Positions 15,407-23,871 of a DNA stretch of 27,532 bases are shown in pieces (position 1 is the stretch's first letter; every line of letters starts with the position of its first letter). Origin of the DNA: a bacterium (GTDB lineage: Bacteria > Cyanobacteriota > Vampirovibrionia > Gastranaerophilales > UBA9971); contig JBAWVS010000032.1 in NCBI GenBank assembly GCA_037147175.1, positions 1 to 27,532 on the forward strand, in the 5' to 3' direction. Position numbers and translations under genes: made by a program. Under the pieces are notes generated by a model. The model had not been told where the DNA came from, searched no databases, and worked only from the letters and a program-made list of their open reading frames with translations.

Positions 15407-17416
15407 ATGAATCCTGAAAGTATCTGGGTTGATCTAAAGACAGCAGCCGAAATAAAAGGAATAACCACAAGGGCTTTAAGATTAGCTCTCGGCAGGGGCA
15501 AATATACTTCTCGCGAATCTATGACCCAAGGCGGAAAGACTTCCGAGATACTTTTATCCTCTTTAGAAAATAAAGTTCAGGAAATATATAAGAATAAATA
15601 TTACAGCCGGATTATTGAAATCGAAGCGCAGTTAATGCCAATATCAAAACCTGAAATATCTGAGTTGAAATTTATTCCCGATACAGCAAAAACAATTGCC
15701 CTTGCCAGATTAGACCTTATTAACGAATGGAATACTTTAAGAATAAAGCATAAACCAAAACAAAAAGGCGACAGACTGTTTTTAGAACTATATAACTCGG
15801 GCGAATATTTAAAAACCATTTACGAGCTTCTGGGGAAAACCTCTAGAGGCTCTTTATTAAGATGGAATAAACTTTATACGGATTATGAAACGTGGGAAGT
15901 CCTTGCTCCGCAATATAAATACTCGGGATTTAACGATTATAAAACAATACTTACTGAAGAGCAGATAGGAATATTTTTAAAACTGCTCCTGCACCCCAAT
16001 CAATTCAATATCGGCAAGGCAATAAAATTAACAACTCATATATTGGAAAAACGAGGTTTTACAGATATTCCTCAAGCTATAACATTCCGCAGATACGCTC
16101 AATACTTTAAAAAACACAATTGCGATAAGTGGATACTAATGAGAGAGGGAGAGAAGGCGCTTCGCGATAAAATCGAGCCCTACCTGAAAAGAGATATTTC
16201 AACAATCAAAGCAGGCGAAATCCTTGTAGCCGACGGACACGTTTTAAACTTCCTTGTTTTAAATCCATTCACCGGAAAACCCTGTAGAGCGACATTAGTA
16301 GGATTCCTCGATTGGAAGTCGGGCTATCTCGCAGGGTATTACATTATGCTGGAAGAGAATATTCAGTGCATAGCTTCAGCTTTAAGAATGGCAATAATCA
16401 ATCTGGATATGATTCCGACCATAGTTTATCAAGATAACGGCAGAGCCTTTAAAGCAAAATATTTTACCGAGTCGGCAGATTTTACCGAAGCGGGATTTAA
16501 CGGCATTTACACAAATCTTGGCATAAAACCGGTATTCGCAAAACCCTATAATGCCAGAGCAAAGGTTATAGAAAGATTTTTTAAGGAATTTCAAGAAGAA
16601 TTTGAAAAACTTGTACCGAGCTACAGCGGAACTTCAATAGAAACAAAACCGGCGCATTTAAAAAGAAACGAGAAATTTCACAAGGAAATTTATGACAAAG
16701 TTAACAAAGGATACATACCAAAAATTGAAGATGTAATAAAACTTATAGACTGCTGGCTTGATTACAGACATTCTCAGCCCTGCCCTAATTTAAAAGGCAA
16801 AACAATCAAAGAAGCCTTTGATACCAGAGAAAAACAAAATGTAGATATATCAAAACTTGACGATTTGATGATGGCTTATGAAGTCAAAACAATTCATCGA
16901 AACGGCATAAGGTTTTTAAATACTGATTATTACAACGATGCACTTTACGGCTTAAGGGAAAGGGTAATGATTAGGTACAGCCTGTTTGACCTGACAAAAA
17001 TCAAGATTTATTCAACAAAAGGCGAATATTTATGCACCGCTAAAAGAGTAACGGGCACGCATCCGATGGCTTATCACCTTGGGACAGTCAAAGATATGGA
17101 GGATTTTAAACAAAAAATTCAAAAACAAAAAAGGCTTAAAAACCGCACGCTAAAAGCAGTTAAGAGATTCTTGCCAAAAGAAGATATTAAATTCCTTGAG
17201 ATACAAATGGATTTAGAAAGCAGACCGCAGGAAATTTCTGCAATAGAAATCAAGCAAGAACCAATAATCCTGCCTGATAAACTCAGACCGGTATTTATGA
17301 ATTCTTACGAGAAATATGAATATTTAATAAAAGAAGGCTGCACGACAAACGAAGAAAGGAAATGGCTGACTGATTACAAAACCGGCGAAGAATACCAATT
17401 AATATACGGAGATTAA
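15407..17416 (+). CDS. MuA-like DDE transposase (module 1)
   Basis: A 669-aa retroviral-integrase-type transposase. The N-terminal winged-helix domain (about 5-65, WVDLKTAAEIKGIT, ending ILLSSLENKVQEIY) resembles the MuA enhancer-binding domain. Further DNA-binding helices precede the catalytic core, whose triad is D276 (LVADGHVLN), D343 (YQDNGRAFK) and E389 (KVIERFF). A C-terminal beta-barrel and helical tail follow. It cuts and joins element ends as a multimer. ATG follows AGAGGGA at good spacing. It lies just right of four end-type repeats and 3 nt before the ATPase gene. It is homologous over its N-terminus and core to the second transposase but clearly diverged. No truncation seen. Confidence 0.9.
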   Translation: MNPESIWVDLKTAAEIKGITTRALRLALGRGKYTSRESMTQGGKTSEILLSSLENKVQEIYKNKYYSRIIEIEAQLMPISKPEISELKFIPDTAKTIALARLDLINEWNTLRIKHKPKQKGDRLFLELYNSGEYLKTIYELLGKTSRGSLLRWNKLYTDYETWEVLAPQYKYSGFNDYKTILTEEQIGIFLKLLLHPNQFNIGKAIKLTTHILEKRGFTDIPQAITFRRYAQYFKKHNCDKWILMREGEKALRDKIEPYLKRDISTIKAGEILVADGHVLNFLVLNPFTGKPCRATLVGFLDWKSGYLAGYYIMLEENIQCIASALRMAIINLDMIPTIVYQDNGRAFKAKYFTESADFTEAGFNGIYTNLGIKPVFAKPYNARAKVIERFFKEFQEEFEKLVPSYSGTSIETKPAHLKRNEKFHKEIYDKVNKGYIPKIEDVIKLIDCWLDYRHSQPCPNLKGKTIKEAFDTREKQNVDISKLDDLMMAYEVKTIHRNGIRFLNTDYYNDALYGLRERVMIRYSLFDLTKIKIYSTKGEYLCTAKRVTGTHPMAYHLGTVKDMEDFKQKIQKQKRLKNRTLKAVKRFLPKEDIKFLEIQMDLESRPQEISAIEIKQEPIILPDKLRPVFMNSYEKYEYLIKEGCTTNEERKWLTDYKTGEEYQLIYGD

Positions 17417-17419
17417 AAA

Positions 17420-18172
17420 ATGAAAAAAACTTTTGTAAGAACTCAAAATGTAAAAAACTTTATTTCGCTTATGAATTCTCTTCAGAATAAACCCGAAGGA
17501 GTGCCCAGAATGGCTCTTGTTTACGGAGAACCCGGACTCGGCAAGTCAAGAACGGCTCTGTGGTGGGCAGTAAAAAATGATGCAATATATTTAAGAAGCT
17601 CCAATCTTATGTCGGGCAGGTGGTTTCTGGAAGAACTTATTGAAGAATTAGGCGAAACTCCTTTTTATAAAACTTCAGACCTTTTAAAACAATGCGTAAA
17701 CCAGCTTCTGCAAAAGCCGCGAATTATACTGATTGATGAAATAGATTATCTGGCAGGCGATTCAAAGGCGATAGAAACAATAAGAGACATTCACGATAAG
17801 ACAAATGCGCCGATTGTCATGCTTGGGATGAATAAAGCCGACAGAAAAATTATGCGATACCGCCACGTTTATGACAGGTTAAGCGAAATACTTAAATTTC
17901 AATCTTTTGACAAAAATGAAACCGAAAATATTATAACGCAGCTAAGCGAAGTTTCTTTCACTCAATGCGCCATAGAGCTGATTTTTAATCAGGCAAACCG
18001 ACTAAGGCAAATTGTAAACCTTATTGATAAAGCTGAAAAAATAGCAATATCAAACCAGCTGACCCAAATAGACAGCAAAATTTTAAAATCGGGAATACAA
18101 GAAATCAGAGAACAGGAGAAAAAAGATGAAAAAGCAGTTATTAAAATTAATCAAAGGGTTAAACAAGTTTAA
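17420..18172 (+). CDS. MuB/TniB-like AAA+ transposition ATPase (module 1)
   Basis: A 250-aa AAA+ ATPase with Walker A GEPGLGKS (36-43) and Walker B IILIDEIDYL (D106, E107). Then RDIHDKTNAPIVMLGM, a sensor-like segment also found in the module-2 ATPase as RRIHDKTEVGVLLIGM. MuB/TnsC/TniB proteins bind target DNA, activate the transposase and enforce target immunity. Unlike the module-2 paralogue it lacks the N-terminal lambda-repressor-like domain. It starts 3 nt after the transposase stop, and its last 47 nt overlap the next gene in another frame. Confidence 0.88.
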   Translation: MKKTFVRTQNVKNFISLMNSLQNKPEGVPRMALVYGEPGLGKSRTALWWAVKNDAIYLRSSNLMSGRWFLEELIEELGETPFYKTSDLLKQCVNQLLQKPRIILIDEIDYLAGDSKAIETIRDIHDKTNAPIVMLGMNKADRKIMRYRHVYDRLSEILKFQSFDKNETENIITQLSEVSFTQCAIELIFNQANRLRQIVNLIDKAEKIAISNQLTQIDSKILKSGIQEIREQEKKDEKAVIKINQRVKQV

Positions 18173-18872
18173 AACGGATGATTTATGCCAGATGGCAGAG
18201 CTTGAAGAAAGCGAGATTCAGCCATATCTGAGCGAATTTACAGATGAAGGAATAATAATAAAAATCAGCGCCGACTCCTATACCATGCTTGAGAAAATTC
18301 CTCAAAGGCAAACAAAAAGACGTAAAAACGTTAAGGCAGAAAAGATTGAAAAGCTTAAAAAACTTCTTCAATTTCCGCAGGAAGAATTAGACAAATTTAA
18401 AAAAGTACCTGAAAATTTAAGAAAACCTGCAGAAAAATATCTGAAAATTCTTTATATGACTCAAGATATGACCCCTAAAAAAATCAGATGTTTTCTTGAA
18501 AATCAAAATAAAAACAACTCTGACCTGAAAATGGGTTACAGCACATATTCAAGAGTGAAACAAAGACTTAGTGAAGAAGGAATCATCGGGCTTATTCCAA
18601 AATACAGCGCTTATAATAAAGGGCAATCAATAATTAAAAAGCGGATTTACGAAAAGTTCAAAAGCCTTTATCTGCAGCCCCATGCTCCATCAAGATTAAG
18701 CTGCTATAACGAAGTTAAAGCTGAATTTGCGCATTATTACGAAGAATGGAATTTTCCCGGTTACCTTGCATTTAAAAGAAAACTCGAGACAGAATTTACG
18801 GAAGACGAAATAAAAATCTATAGAACTTCTTTGAATGATATCTCCATTGAAAGCGTTCTTTCAGCTTTTTAA
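18126..18872 (+). CDS. Transposase-related DNA-binding accessory protein (module 1)
   Basis: A 248-aa protein without a catalytic DDE core. Residues 1-65 look like a winged-helix domain (TDDLCQMAELEESEIQPYL). Residues about 100-240 align by eye with residues about 96-250 of the module-2 transposase: both have a YS...R start, FKSLYL.. APS..SC against FKNLYL.. APS..SC, and LAFKRKLE against LSFKRRIR. That region of MuA-type proteins is end-binding DNA-binding structure. It may be a third transposition factor (end binder, target selector or inhibitor). The ATG at 18126 has AGGAG (18114-18118) 7 nt upstream, inside the ATPase gene. It may be a broken transposase, but the tidy start, length and coupling argue for a working gene. 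Confidence 0.65.
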   Translation: MKKQLLKLIKGLNKFKTDDLCQMAELEESEIQPYLSEFTDEGIIIKISADSYTMLEKIPQRQTKRRKNVKAEKIEKLKKLLQFPQEELDKFKKVPENLRKPAEKYLKILYMTQDMTPKKIRCFLENQNKNNSDLKMGYSTYSRVKQRLSEEGIIGLIPKYSAYNKGQSIIKKRIYEKFKSLYLQPHAPSRLSCYNEVKAEFAHYYEEWNFPGYLAFKRKLETEFTEDEIKIYRTSLNDISIESVLSAF

Positions 18873-18894
18873 AAATAAAATTTTAAGCCGATTG

Positions 18895-19242
18895 CTAACT
18901 AAAGAAAATGCATTTGGGGTCTTTATTCACTTCTTCTACGATAGCATCAAGCGTACCGGGATTTACAGAACGCTTAATCTCTTTATAATAATCGTACCAT
19001 CTGTCTTTACTGTCTGCCCACCATAAAGACCAGCTGTTTTTAAGTTCATCGTATTTAAGCTTTGCAACAGGCATTTTTGACCACTTGTCATCATGTCTGA
19101 GCCTTTCTTCAAACATTGTGACATCATTGCCTCTTATTGAATACGAATATTTCAGCTGACACCTGATATGCTCAGGAATCTGATCGCAATATTCATCCAG
19201 CTTCTTTATTACTTGCGCTTTTAAAAATTCTGTTAATGCCAT
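18895..19242 (-). CDS. DUF3024 family protein
   Basis: A 115-aa protein matching the DUF3024 pattern from memory: conserved YSIRGNDVTMFEERL, a W near the middle, PVAKLKYDE, WSLWWADSKDRWYDY, and an acidic C-terminus ending DPKCIFFS. Function unknown in the family. It is the second gene after the repressor on the minus strand, 3 nt from its stop, with AGGAG at good spacing. It is therefore probably expressed in the quiescent state together with the repressor. Only 22 bp separate its stop from the stop of the convergent module-1 accessory gene. Confidence 0.7.
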   Translation of the reverse strand: MALTEFLKAQVIKKLDEYCDQIPEHIRCQLKYSYSIRGNDVTMFEERLRHDDKWSKMPVAKLKYDELKNSWSLWWADSKDRWYDYYKEIKRSVNPGTLDAIVEEVNKDPKCIFFS

Positions 19243-19245
19243 AAA

Positions 19246-19941
19246 TTACTCCTGCGAAAGTTTCTTGCCGTGCCATATAACTTTACCTATAACAGCAATG
19301 CCCGATTGTGTATGAAGGTCAACCGTAAATGTGCTGTATTCCGGATTATCGCTCTTAACCTGCAATTTATTGTCAGGCATAAGTTCAAGTCTTTTTACTA
19401 CTAAGGCATCGTCAAATCTTACGACAAAAATTGCATCTCTGATTGCAGTATTGGCAGTATCTATCATAATCAGGTCGCCGTCTTTTATTGTCGGCTCCAT
19501 TGATTCGCCTTTTACTTCAAACACTACAAGAGCATTTTTCGGAGCAAGAATGTTTTTATTAAACCATTCCTGTTCAAAAGGATAATGCCCTATGACTGTT
19601 TCATTATCTACAATACAACCTGATCCGGCAGCATTTTTAATATCAAAAATGGGGACATAGACAATATTGTCGCAATAAACATTTTTGCCTGAATTATCTT
19701 CAATAAACATTGATCCTTTGCCGGCAACAATATATTCAAGATTAGCTTCCAGATTTTCATACAGCAGCGTTAAATACTCGACTGATGCTTGCCTTTCGCC
19801 TCTTTCATAATTGCTTATTGTCTTAGGAGCGATGTTTATCATTTTGCTTAATTCTTCAATAGTAAGAGCTGACTGAGTTCTGATGCCTCTGAGTCTTTGT
19901 CCTATTTCTTTTAATACTATTGGATTTAGCTCTTTTCCCAT
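19246..19941 (-). CDS. LexA/CI-type repressor (HTH + S24 peptidase)
   Basis: A 231-aa repressor. The N-terminal Xre-type helix-turn-helix (about 13-68, LTIEELSKMINIAPKTISNYERG) is followed by a linker and a C-terminal S24 self-cleaving domain with catalytic S147 (GESMEP) and K183 (VVKRLE). The likely autocleavage site is A105-G106 (NAAGSG). Such repressors are cleaved when RecA is activated by DNA damage, derepressing prophage early genes. It is transcribed divergently from the ner-A-B operon. The intergenic region holds ATGGTAAT-type half-sites overlapping a strong early promoter. Classical Mu c is not an S24 protein, so this couples the element to SOS in lambdoid fashion. Confidence 0.92.
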   Translation of the reverse strand: MGKELNPIVLKEIGQRLRGIRTQSALTIEELSKMINIAPKTISNYERGERQASVEYLTLLYENLEANLEYIVAGKGSMFIEDNSGKNVYCDNIVYVPIFDIKNAAGSGCIVDNETVIGHYPFEQEWFNKNILAPKNALVVFEVKGESMEPTIKDGDLIMIDTANTAIRDAIFVVRFDDALVVKRLELMPDNKLQVKSDNPEYSTFTVDLHTQSGIAVIGKVIWHGKKLSQE

Positions 19942-19968
19942 AGTTGTATTTTACCTTCTTAATAAAAT

Positions 19969-20044
19969 ATTACCATATGGTCTAATTTATTGACAATGTT
20001 CTCAAATGGTAATAATATAATTTAATTCAAGAACGAATGGTAAT
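19969..20044. promoter_or_regulatory. Repressor operators and early promoter
   Basis: A near-consensus promoter, TTGACA (19990-19995), 17-nt spacer, TAATAT (20013-20018), faces the ner-transposase operon. Three copies of the half-site ATGGTAAT surround it: inverted in ATTACCATATGG (19969-19980), direct AATGGTAAT at 20005-20013 overlapping the spacer and -10, and direct AATGGTAAT at 20036-20044. This is the expected layout for repression by the divergent S24 repressor and/or the Ner-like protein. Confidence 0.7.
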
Positions 20045-20077
20045 GTTGATTAACTTTATATAGAGAATATACCACAA

Positions 20078-20266
20078 ATGAGCAAGAATTCCAGATTAAA
20101 ATGGTTCAAAGTTAAACTTTTGTGTCGAAACCTTAGCCTTTCTAGCGTAGCGGAAGAACTTAATATTACGGAAGATGAACTGATTTCTCTGGTTGAAGGC
20201 AAAACGAAAGACGATGCTTTTGCCAAATGGGTAAAGGATAACCTCGGAAAGCCTTATTGGTTATAA
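20078..20266 (+). CDS. Small Ner/Cro-like helix-turn-helix protein
   Basis: A 62-aa protein with a helix-turn-helix-like core (LSLSSVAEELNITEDELISLVEG) preceded by WFKVKLLCRN. Size and place match Ner of Mu or Cro of lambda: the first gene rightward of the early promoter, divergent from the repressor and upstream of the transposase. Such proteins turn down the early and repressor promoters. It has no strong Shine-Dalgarno site. Assignment is by structure and position, not by clear identity. Confidence 0.6.
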   Translation: MSKNSRLKWFKVKLLCRNLSLSSVAEELNITEDELISLVEGKTKDDAFAKWVKDNLGKPYWL

Positions 20267-20344
20267 CTAAAACGAGTTTCAGCCTGTAAATCGGCAAAGC
20301 CGCTTTTACGGCATACACTCCTAACAATAACTAAGGAATCACAA

Positions 20345-22381
20345 ATGAGCAGGAAACAAGAAATAAACAATATACCTGTATGGATTGATGAAAATCAAGC
20401 CTGCTCTTTACTTGGAGTAAAATTAGAAACTTTAAGGAAAAACTGTACATCCGGCAAATATATTTATGAAAAAAACAAGTCTTTAAAAGAAAAAGTTGAG
20501 TACAAAATACTTTTAAGTTCTCTGCCGCAGCGGCTTCAAAATAAGTACAATCTATTAAATTCTGTTAATGAAACTGCTTTTGACCTTGATGTTGACCTTA
20601 TGCTTTACAATAAAGCCCCGAATTGGGCTAAAAAACAGGCTGATAAACATGTTGTGGTTCTGACAAATTCAAGAGGTTTAAAAGGCAAAGAATTAAGACA
20701 ATTTGTTAAAGTATGGAACGCTAAAAATCCTGATTTTAAAACTTCCTATTCAGGCATTAACGATGCCCGATTAAGATATGAACAAGGCGGAGTTTCAGCT
20801 TTATTAGCGCAATACGGCAAAACTGCAGGCGTTTCAAAAATAGAAGACAAATATTTTGAATACTTTAAAAACCTTTATCTCGTTGAAGGAGCGCCCTCTG
20901 TTTATTCTTGCTGGCTTATAACTCTTGGCTATGCAATGAGAGAAGACGGACTCACGAAAGAATCGTTTCCCGGCGAAGCCTCAGTTCGCAACTCATTCCC
21001 GAAGCATTTAAGTTTTAAAAGACGCATAAGAAGAGAAATACCTGTTTCGTCAATATATCTTGCAAGATACGGCTATTCTAAATGGAACAGAAAATATGCA
21101 AACTATGTCGAAAGAGATTATTCCGCTATAAGATGCGGGTCAGTCTGGGTCGCGGATCATGCGCAATTAGATATAGCCTGCGTAAATATTGACGGCAAAG
21201 TCAGTTTCCCTTGGGTTACGGCTTGGAGATGCTTTAAATCGGGCAAATGGCTCGGCTGGGTTCTTCAGCCTGATAATCCCAACTCTGATTATATATTCCA
21301 GTCGTTCTATTATTCGGCTGAAGAATACGGCATCCCTGATGATATTATTATCGATAACGGAAAAGATTTCAGGGCTAAAGACTTTGCCGGCGGAAGACGG
21401 AGTATAAAAATACCGGTCGAACAAATTTCTACAACGGCGATGCTCGGAAAACTCGGAGTTATTCCTCATTTTGCTCTTCCGTATAATGCTCAGACAAAAC
21501 CGATAGAAAGAGATTTTCTTAAAGTCAAAACCCTTTTATCTAAACACGCTGTAGGTTACAGGGGCGGAAATGTTACGGAACGACCGGAAAAACTTAAAAA
21601 AGAAATTCAACAGGGCAAAATATTAAAATTTGAAGAACTGAAAGAAATTTTTGACGATTTTATCGTTAATGTTTTCAATAAAATGCCGTCTCAAGGCAAA
21701 AATCATAAAGGAAAATCTCCAGATGAATTGTTTGCAGAAGAGTTCACAGAAAAGCGAGTCGTATCAAAAGATGCCTTAATTCTTTTCTGCAAAAGAACTT
21801 CAAGAGAATTATCCGTCACTCAAAACGGCGTCAGAGATTCAGAACTTCAAATAACCTACTGGTCTGACTGGATGCTGGGCGTTAAAAGCGAAAAAGTCTA
21901 TTTAAGACGCGATATTAAAAATTATGCAGAAGCCTGGATATTCAGATCATCCGATGATGAACTTTTAGGAACTGCATCTGTAAAAGAACTTGCTCCGGCT
22001 CTTGCTAAAGAAGAAATTTCCAAAGAGCAATTTAAAGAAATTATTGCAGATAAAAAACGCGGCAGAAAGATTGAAAAAGCTTACTCTCAAATAGAAGAGG
22101 TCGAGCTTAACGAAAAAATGCTGAATTATAAGGCGGTTTTAGGCAATAAAAATTATCCTTTAAATCCTAAAATCAGCAAAATGGCAAATACGTCAATGGA
22201 TAAAGCTGTAAGAAAACAAAAAGCCGCGGAGAAAATTGGCACTCACGATTTATCGGCATTTATTGATGAACCTGCAGCCAAAGAAAAGATTTATCTCTTC
22301 GAAAGCGACAGAGAGATTGATGAAGCTGAAAAAGAATATTTTAAAAATAAAAAATTAATAGGAGCAGGGTATGGATCTTAG
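20345..22381 (+). CDS. MuA-like DDE transposase (module 2)
   Basis: A 678-aa transposase. The N-terminal winged-helix (about 10-70, VWIDENQACSLLGVKLETLR, then ILLSSLPQRLQNKYN) is followed by end-binding helical domains (about 95-250) and the DDE core with D271 (VADHAQLD), D337 (IIDNGKDF) and E388 (KPIERDF). A Mu-type C-terminal barrel (about 490-560) and a tail that probably contacts the ATPase complete it. AAGGA precedes the ATG. The 3' end overlaps the MuB-like gene by 11 nt. Its order after ner and before a MuB-like gene, gemA and mor is that of the Mu early region. Confidence 0.92.
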   Translation: MSRKQEINNIPVWIDENQACSLLGVKLETLRKNCTSGKYIYEKNKSLKEKVEYKILLSSLPQRLQNKYNLLNSVNETAFDLDVDLMLYNKAPNWAKKQADKHVVVLTNSRGLKGKELRQFVKVWNAKNPDFKTSYSGINDARLRYEQGGVSALLAQYGKTAGVSKIEDKYFEYFKNLYLVEGAPSVYSCWLITLGYAMREDGLTKESFPGEASVRNSFPKHLSFKRRIRREIPVSSIYLARYGYSKWNRKYANYVERDYSAIRCGSVWVADHAQLDIACVNIDGKVSFPWVTAWRCFKSGKWLGWVLQPDNPNSDYIFQSFYYSAEEYGIPDDIIIDNGKDFRAKDFAGGRRSIKIPVEQISTTAMLGKLGVIPHFALPYNAQTKPIERDFLKVKTLLSKHAVGYRGGNVTERPEKLKKEIQQGKILKFEELKEIFDDFIVNVFNKMPSQGKNHKGKSPDELFAEEFTEKRVVSKDALILFCKRTSRELSVTQNGVRDSELQITYWSDWMLGVKSEKVYLRRDIKNYAEAWIFRSSDDELLGTASVKELAPALAKEEISKEQFKEIIADKKRGRKIEKAYSQIEEVELNEKMLNYKAVLGNKNYPLNPKISKMANTSMDKAVRKQKAAEKIGTHDLSAFIDEPAAKEKIYLFESDREIDEAEKEYFKNKKLIGAGYGS

Positions 22382-23246
22382 AGAAGAATTAAAAATAATA
22401 ATGAAAGAAAAGAAGTACAGCTTTAAAGCTGTGGCAAGAGCTACTGCCGTTTCTTCGACAACTCTTAATCTCTGGGTTAACGATAATTACATAGGCAAAT
22501 CAGATAAAATCGCTGATATTATCAGTAATTTTTTAAACAGAGAAAGAGAAAGAAGCTATAAAAGAAATATTCCCTGCGTTGAAACCTCTGTATTTAAACG
22601 AGTTTTTGAAATAGCAAGAATGTGCCATATCAATAACGAAATAGGCGTTTGCTACGGCGCTGCCGGCTTAGGTAAAACCGTTGCAGCCAAAGAATATACA
22701 AAGCATTATCTTGATTCGATTCTTATTGAATCAGACCCCGGCTTCAATACAAAAGCGCTGCTTATTGAATTTCACAAAAGACTGGGACTTTCAGGCAAAG
22801 GCAATATCTATAAAATGACGGATGAGGTTATTCAAAAAATACAGTACTCAAGCAGACTTATTATTATTGATGAAGCTGAAAATCTTCCTCATAAAGCGCT
22901 TGAACTTATAAGAAGAATTCACGATAAAACCGAAGTCGGCGTGCTTCTTATCGGGATGCCCGCTCTTGTTGAAAACTTAAGAGGCGAGAAGAATCAGTAT
23001 GAACAGCTTTATTCGAGAGTCGGCGTTTCTAAAAAGCTTGAAAAATTAAACATAAATGATATTAATGCAATTCTTGAAATTACTTCTCAGAATACAGAAC
23101 TGAGTGAAGTCTATCTTGAATATTCAAGAGGCAATACAAGGGTCTTATCAAAACTGATAATGAGAGCTTCAAGGGTGGCAACTGTCAATAAAATAGAATT
23201 GACGGGGCAAACAATTGCTGAAACATCTAAGATGCTTATTGTGTGA
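22371..23246 (+). CDS. MuB-like transposition ATPase (module 2)
   Basis: A 291-aa protein with the full MuB architecture. The N-terminal lambda-repressor-like DNA-binding domain (about 1-65, FKAVARATAVSSTTLNLWV) is followed by an AAA+ domain with Walker A GAAGLGKT (96-103) and Walker B LIIIDEAENL (D167, E168). A C-terminal helical domain completes it. MuB coats target DNA, delivers it to the MuA transpososome and mediates target immunity. GGAGCAGGG upstream supports the ATG at 22371, 11 nt before the transposase stop, so the two are coupled. Confidence 0.92.
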   Translation: MDLREELKIIMKEKKYSFKAVARATAVSSTTLNLWVNDNYIGKSDKIADIISNFLNRERERSYKRNIPCVETSVFKRVFEIARMCHINNEIGVCYGAAGLGKTVAAKEYTKHYLDSILIESDPGFNTKALLIEFHKRLGLSGKGNIYKMTDEVIQKIQYSSRLIIIDEAENLPHKALELIRRIHDKTEVGVLLIGMPALVENLRGEKNQYEQLYSRVGVSKKLEKLNINDINAILEITSQNTELSEVYLEYSRGNTRVLSKLIMRASRVATVNKIELTGQTIAETSKMLIV

Positions 23247-23254
23247 GGAAAAAG

Positions 23255-23380
23255 ATGAATAAACTTGAAAAAATGTTCTGTACCACATTAATAATCCTCG
23301 CAATTTTCACTGCCGGCATTCAATTCGGAATTCACCACGGCAGAGCCTTGGAACGAGAGGAGCTGTTCGATGGTGACTGA
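23255..23380 (+). CDS. 41-residue single-pass membrane peptide
   Basis: The peptide starts MNKLEKMFCTT, has a hydrophobic helix (about 11-26, LIILAIFTAGIQFGI) and a charged tail (HHGRALEREELFDGD). GAGG lies 7 nt before the ATG. It begins 8 nt after the MuB-like stop and overlaps gemA by 11 nt, with gemA's own AGGAG inside it. The tight packing between two coupled genes and the clear membrane segment argue it is translated. Function unknown; some prophage early regions carry small membrane proteins for exclusion or host-takeover roles. Confidence 0.6.
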   Translation: MNKLEKMFCTTLIILAIFTAGIQFGIHHGRALEREELFDGD

Positions 23381-23837
23381 TTCTCAAATTAAAAAAATTC
23401 ATACTCTTAAAAATGTTCTTAATCTTGATGATGAACTTTACAAAGAAATTTTGGCTAATTACGGAACTGAAACCTGTAAAGCTCTTTCGCCTCATCTTGC
23501 AGGCGAATTAATCGATAAGCTTGAAGAAATGGCGAAAGAGTCAGGAAGATGGATAATAAAAAAACAAAAATTTGAGAATTTGTCAAACAGATTAGATATG
23601 GCAACTCCTAAGCAATTAAGGATGATTGAATCTATGTGGAATCTGGTAATGACTGCTTATGCAGAAGAAAAGGAGATTAAATATGTAGATAAGAGAGAAT
23701 TTATTACAAAATCGCTCAGAAAATTTCTGTTAAACAAATTCTCAGTGAGCGATCTTAGGTTTCTTGACAGTAAAACAGCTCGCAAAGTTATTAATACAGT
23801 CAAAGAAATTAAAAAACAATATTTAAACGTTATTTAA
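23370..23837 (+). CDS. GemA-like (Mu gp16, DUF1018) protein
   Basis: A 155-aa protein matching the GemA/DUF1018 plan. The N-terminal part reads SQIKKIHTLKNVLNLDDELYKEIL with an L-rich helix LSPHLAGELIDKLEEM. The second half begins with ATPKQLRMIESMWNLV and ends with FLLNKFSVSDLRFLDSKTARKVINTVKEI. In Mu, GemA modulates host gene expression and DNA topology; its biochemical role is poorly defined. AGGAG at 23358-23362 supports ATG 23370. It is part of the early operon between the membrane peptide and the small helical protein. Confidence 0.8.
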   Translation: MVTDSQIKKIHTLKNVLNLDDELYKEILANYGTETCKALSPHLAGELIDKLEEMAKESGRWIIKKQKFENLSNRLDMATPKQLRMIESMWNLVMTAYAEEKEIKYVDKREFITKSLRKFLLNKFSVSDLRFLDSKTARKVINTVKEIKKQYLNVI

Positions 23838-23871
23838 AAGCAGTTTGAAACAAATTAAAGGAGAAGTAAAA

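Noticed and set aside
15136-15501. 121-codon minus-strand frame over the left-end repeats
   Set aside because: Overlaps repeats and the transposase start, no ribosome-binding site, composition unlike neighbours; a shadow frame.
18119-18125. AAAAAAG run that could be a ribosomal slippery site joining the ATPase to the accessory protein
   Set aside because: The heptamer is in the wrong phase for -1 slippage and the downstream frame is +1. A clean AGGAG and ATG explain independent initiation.
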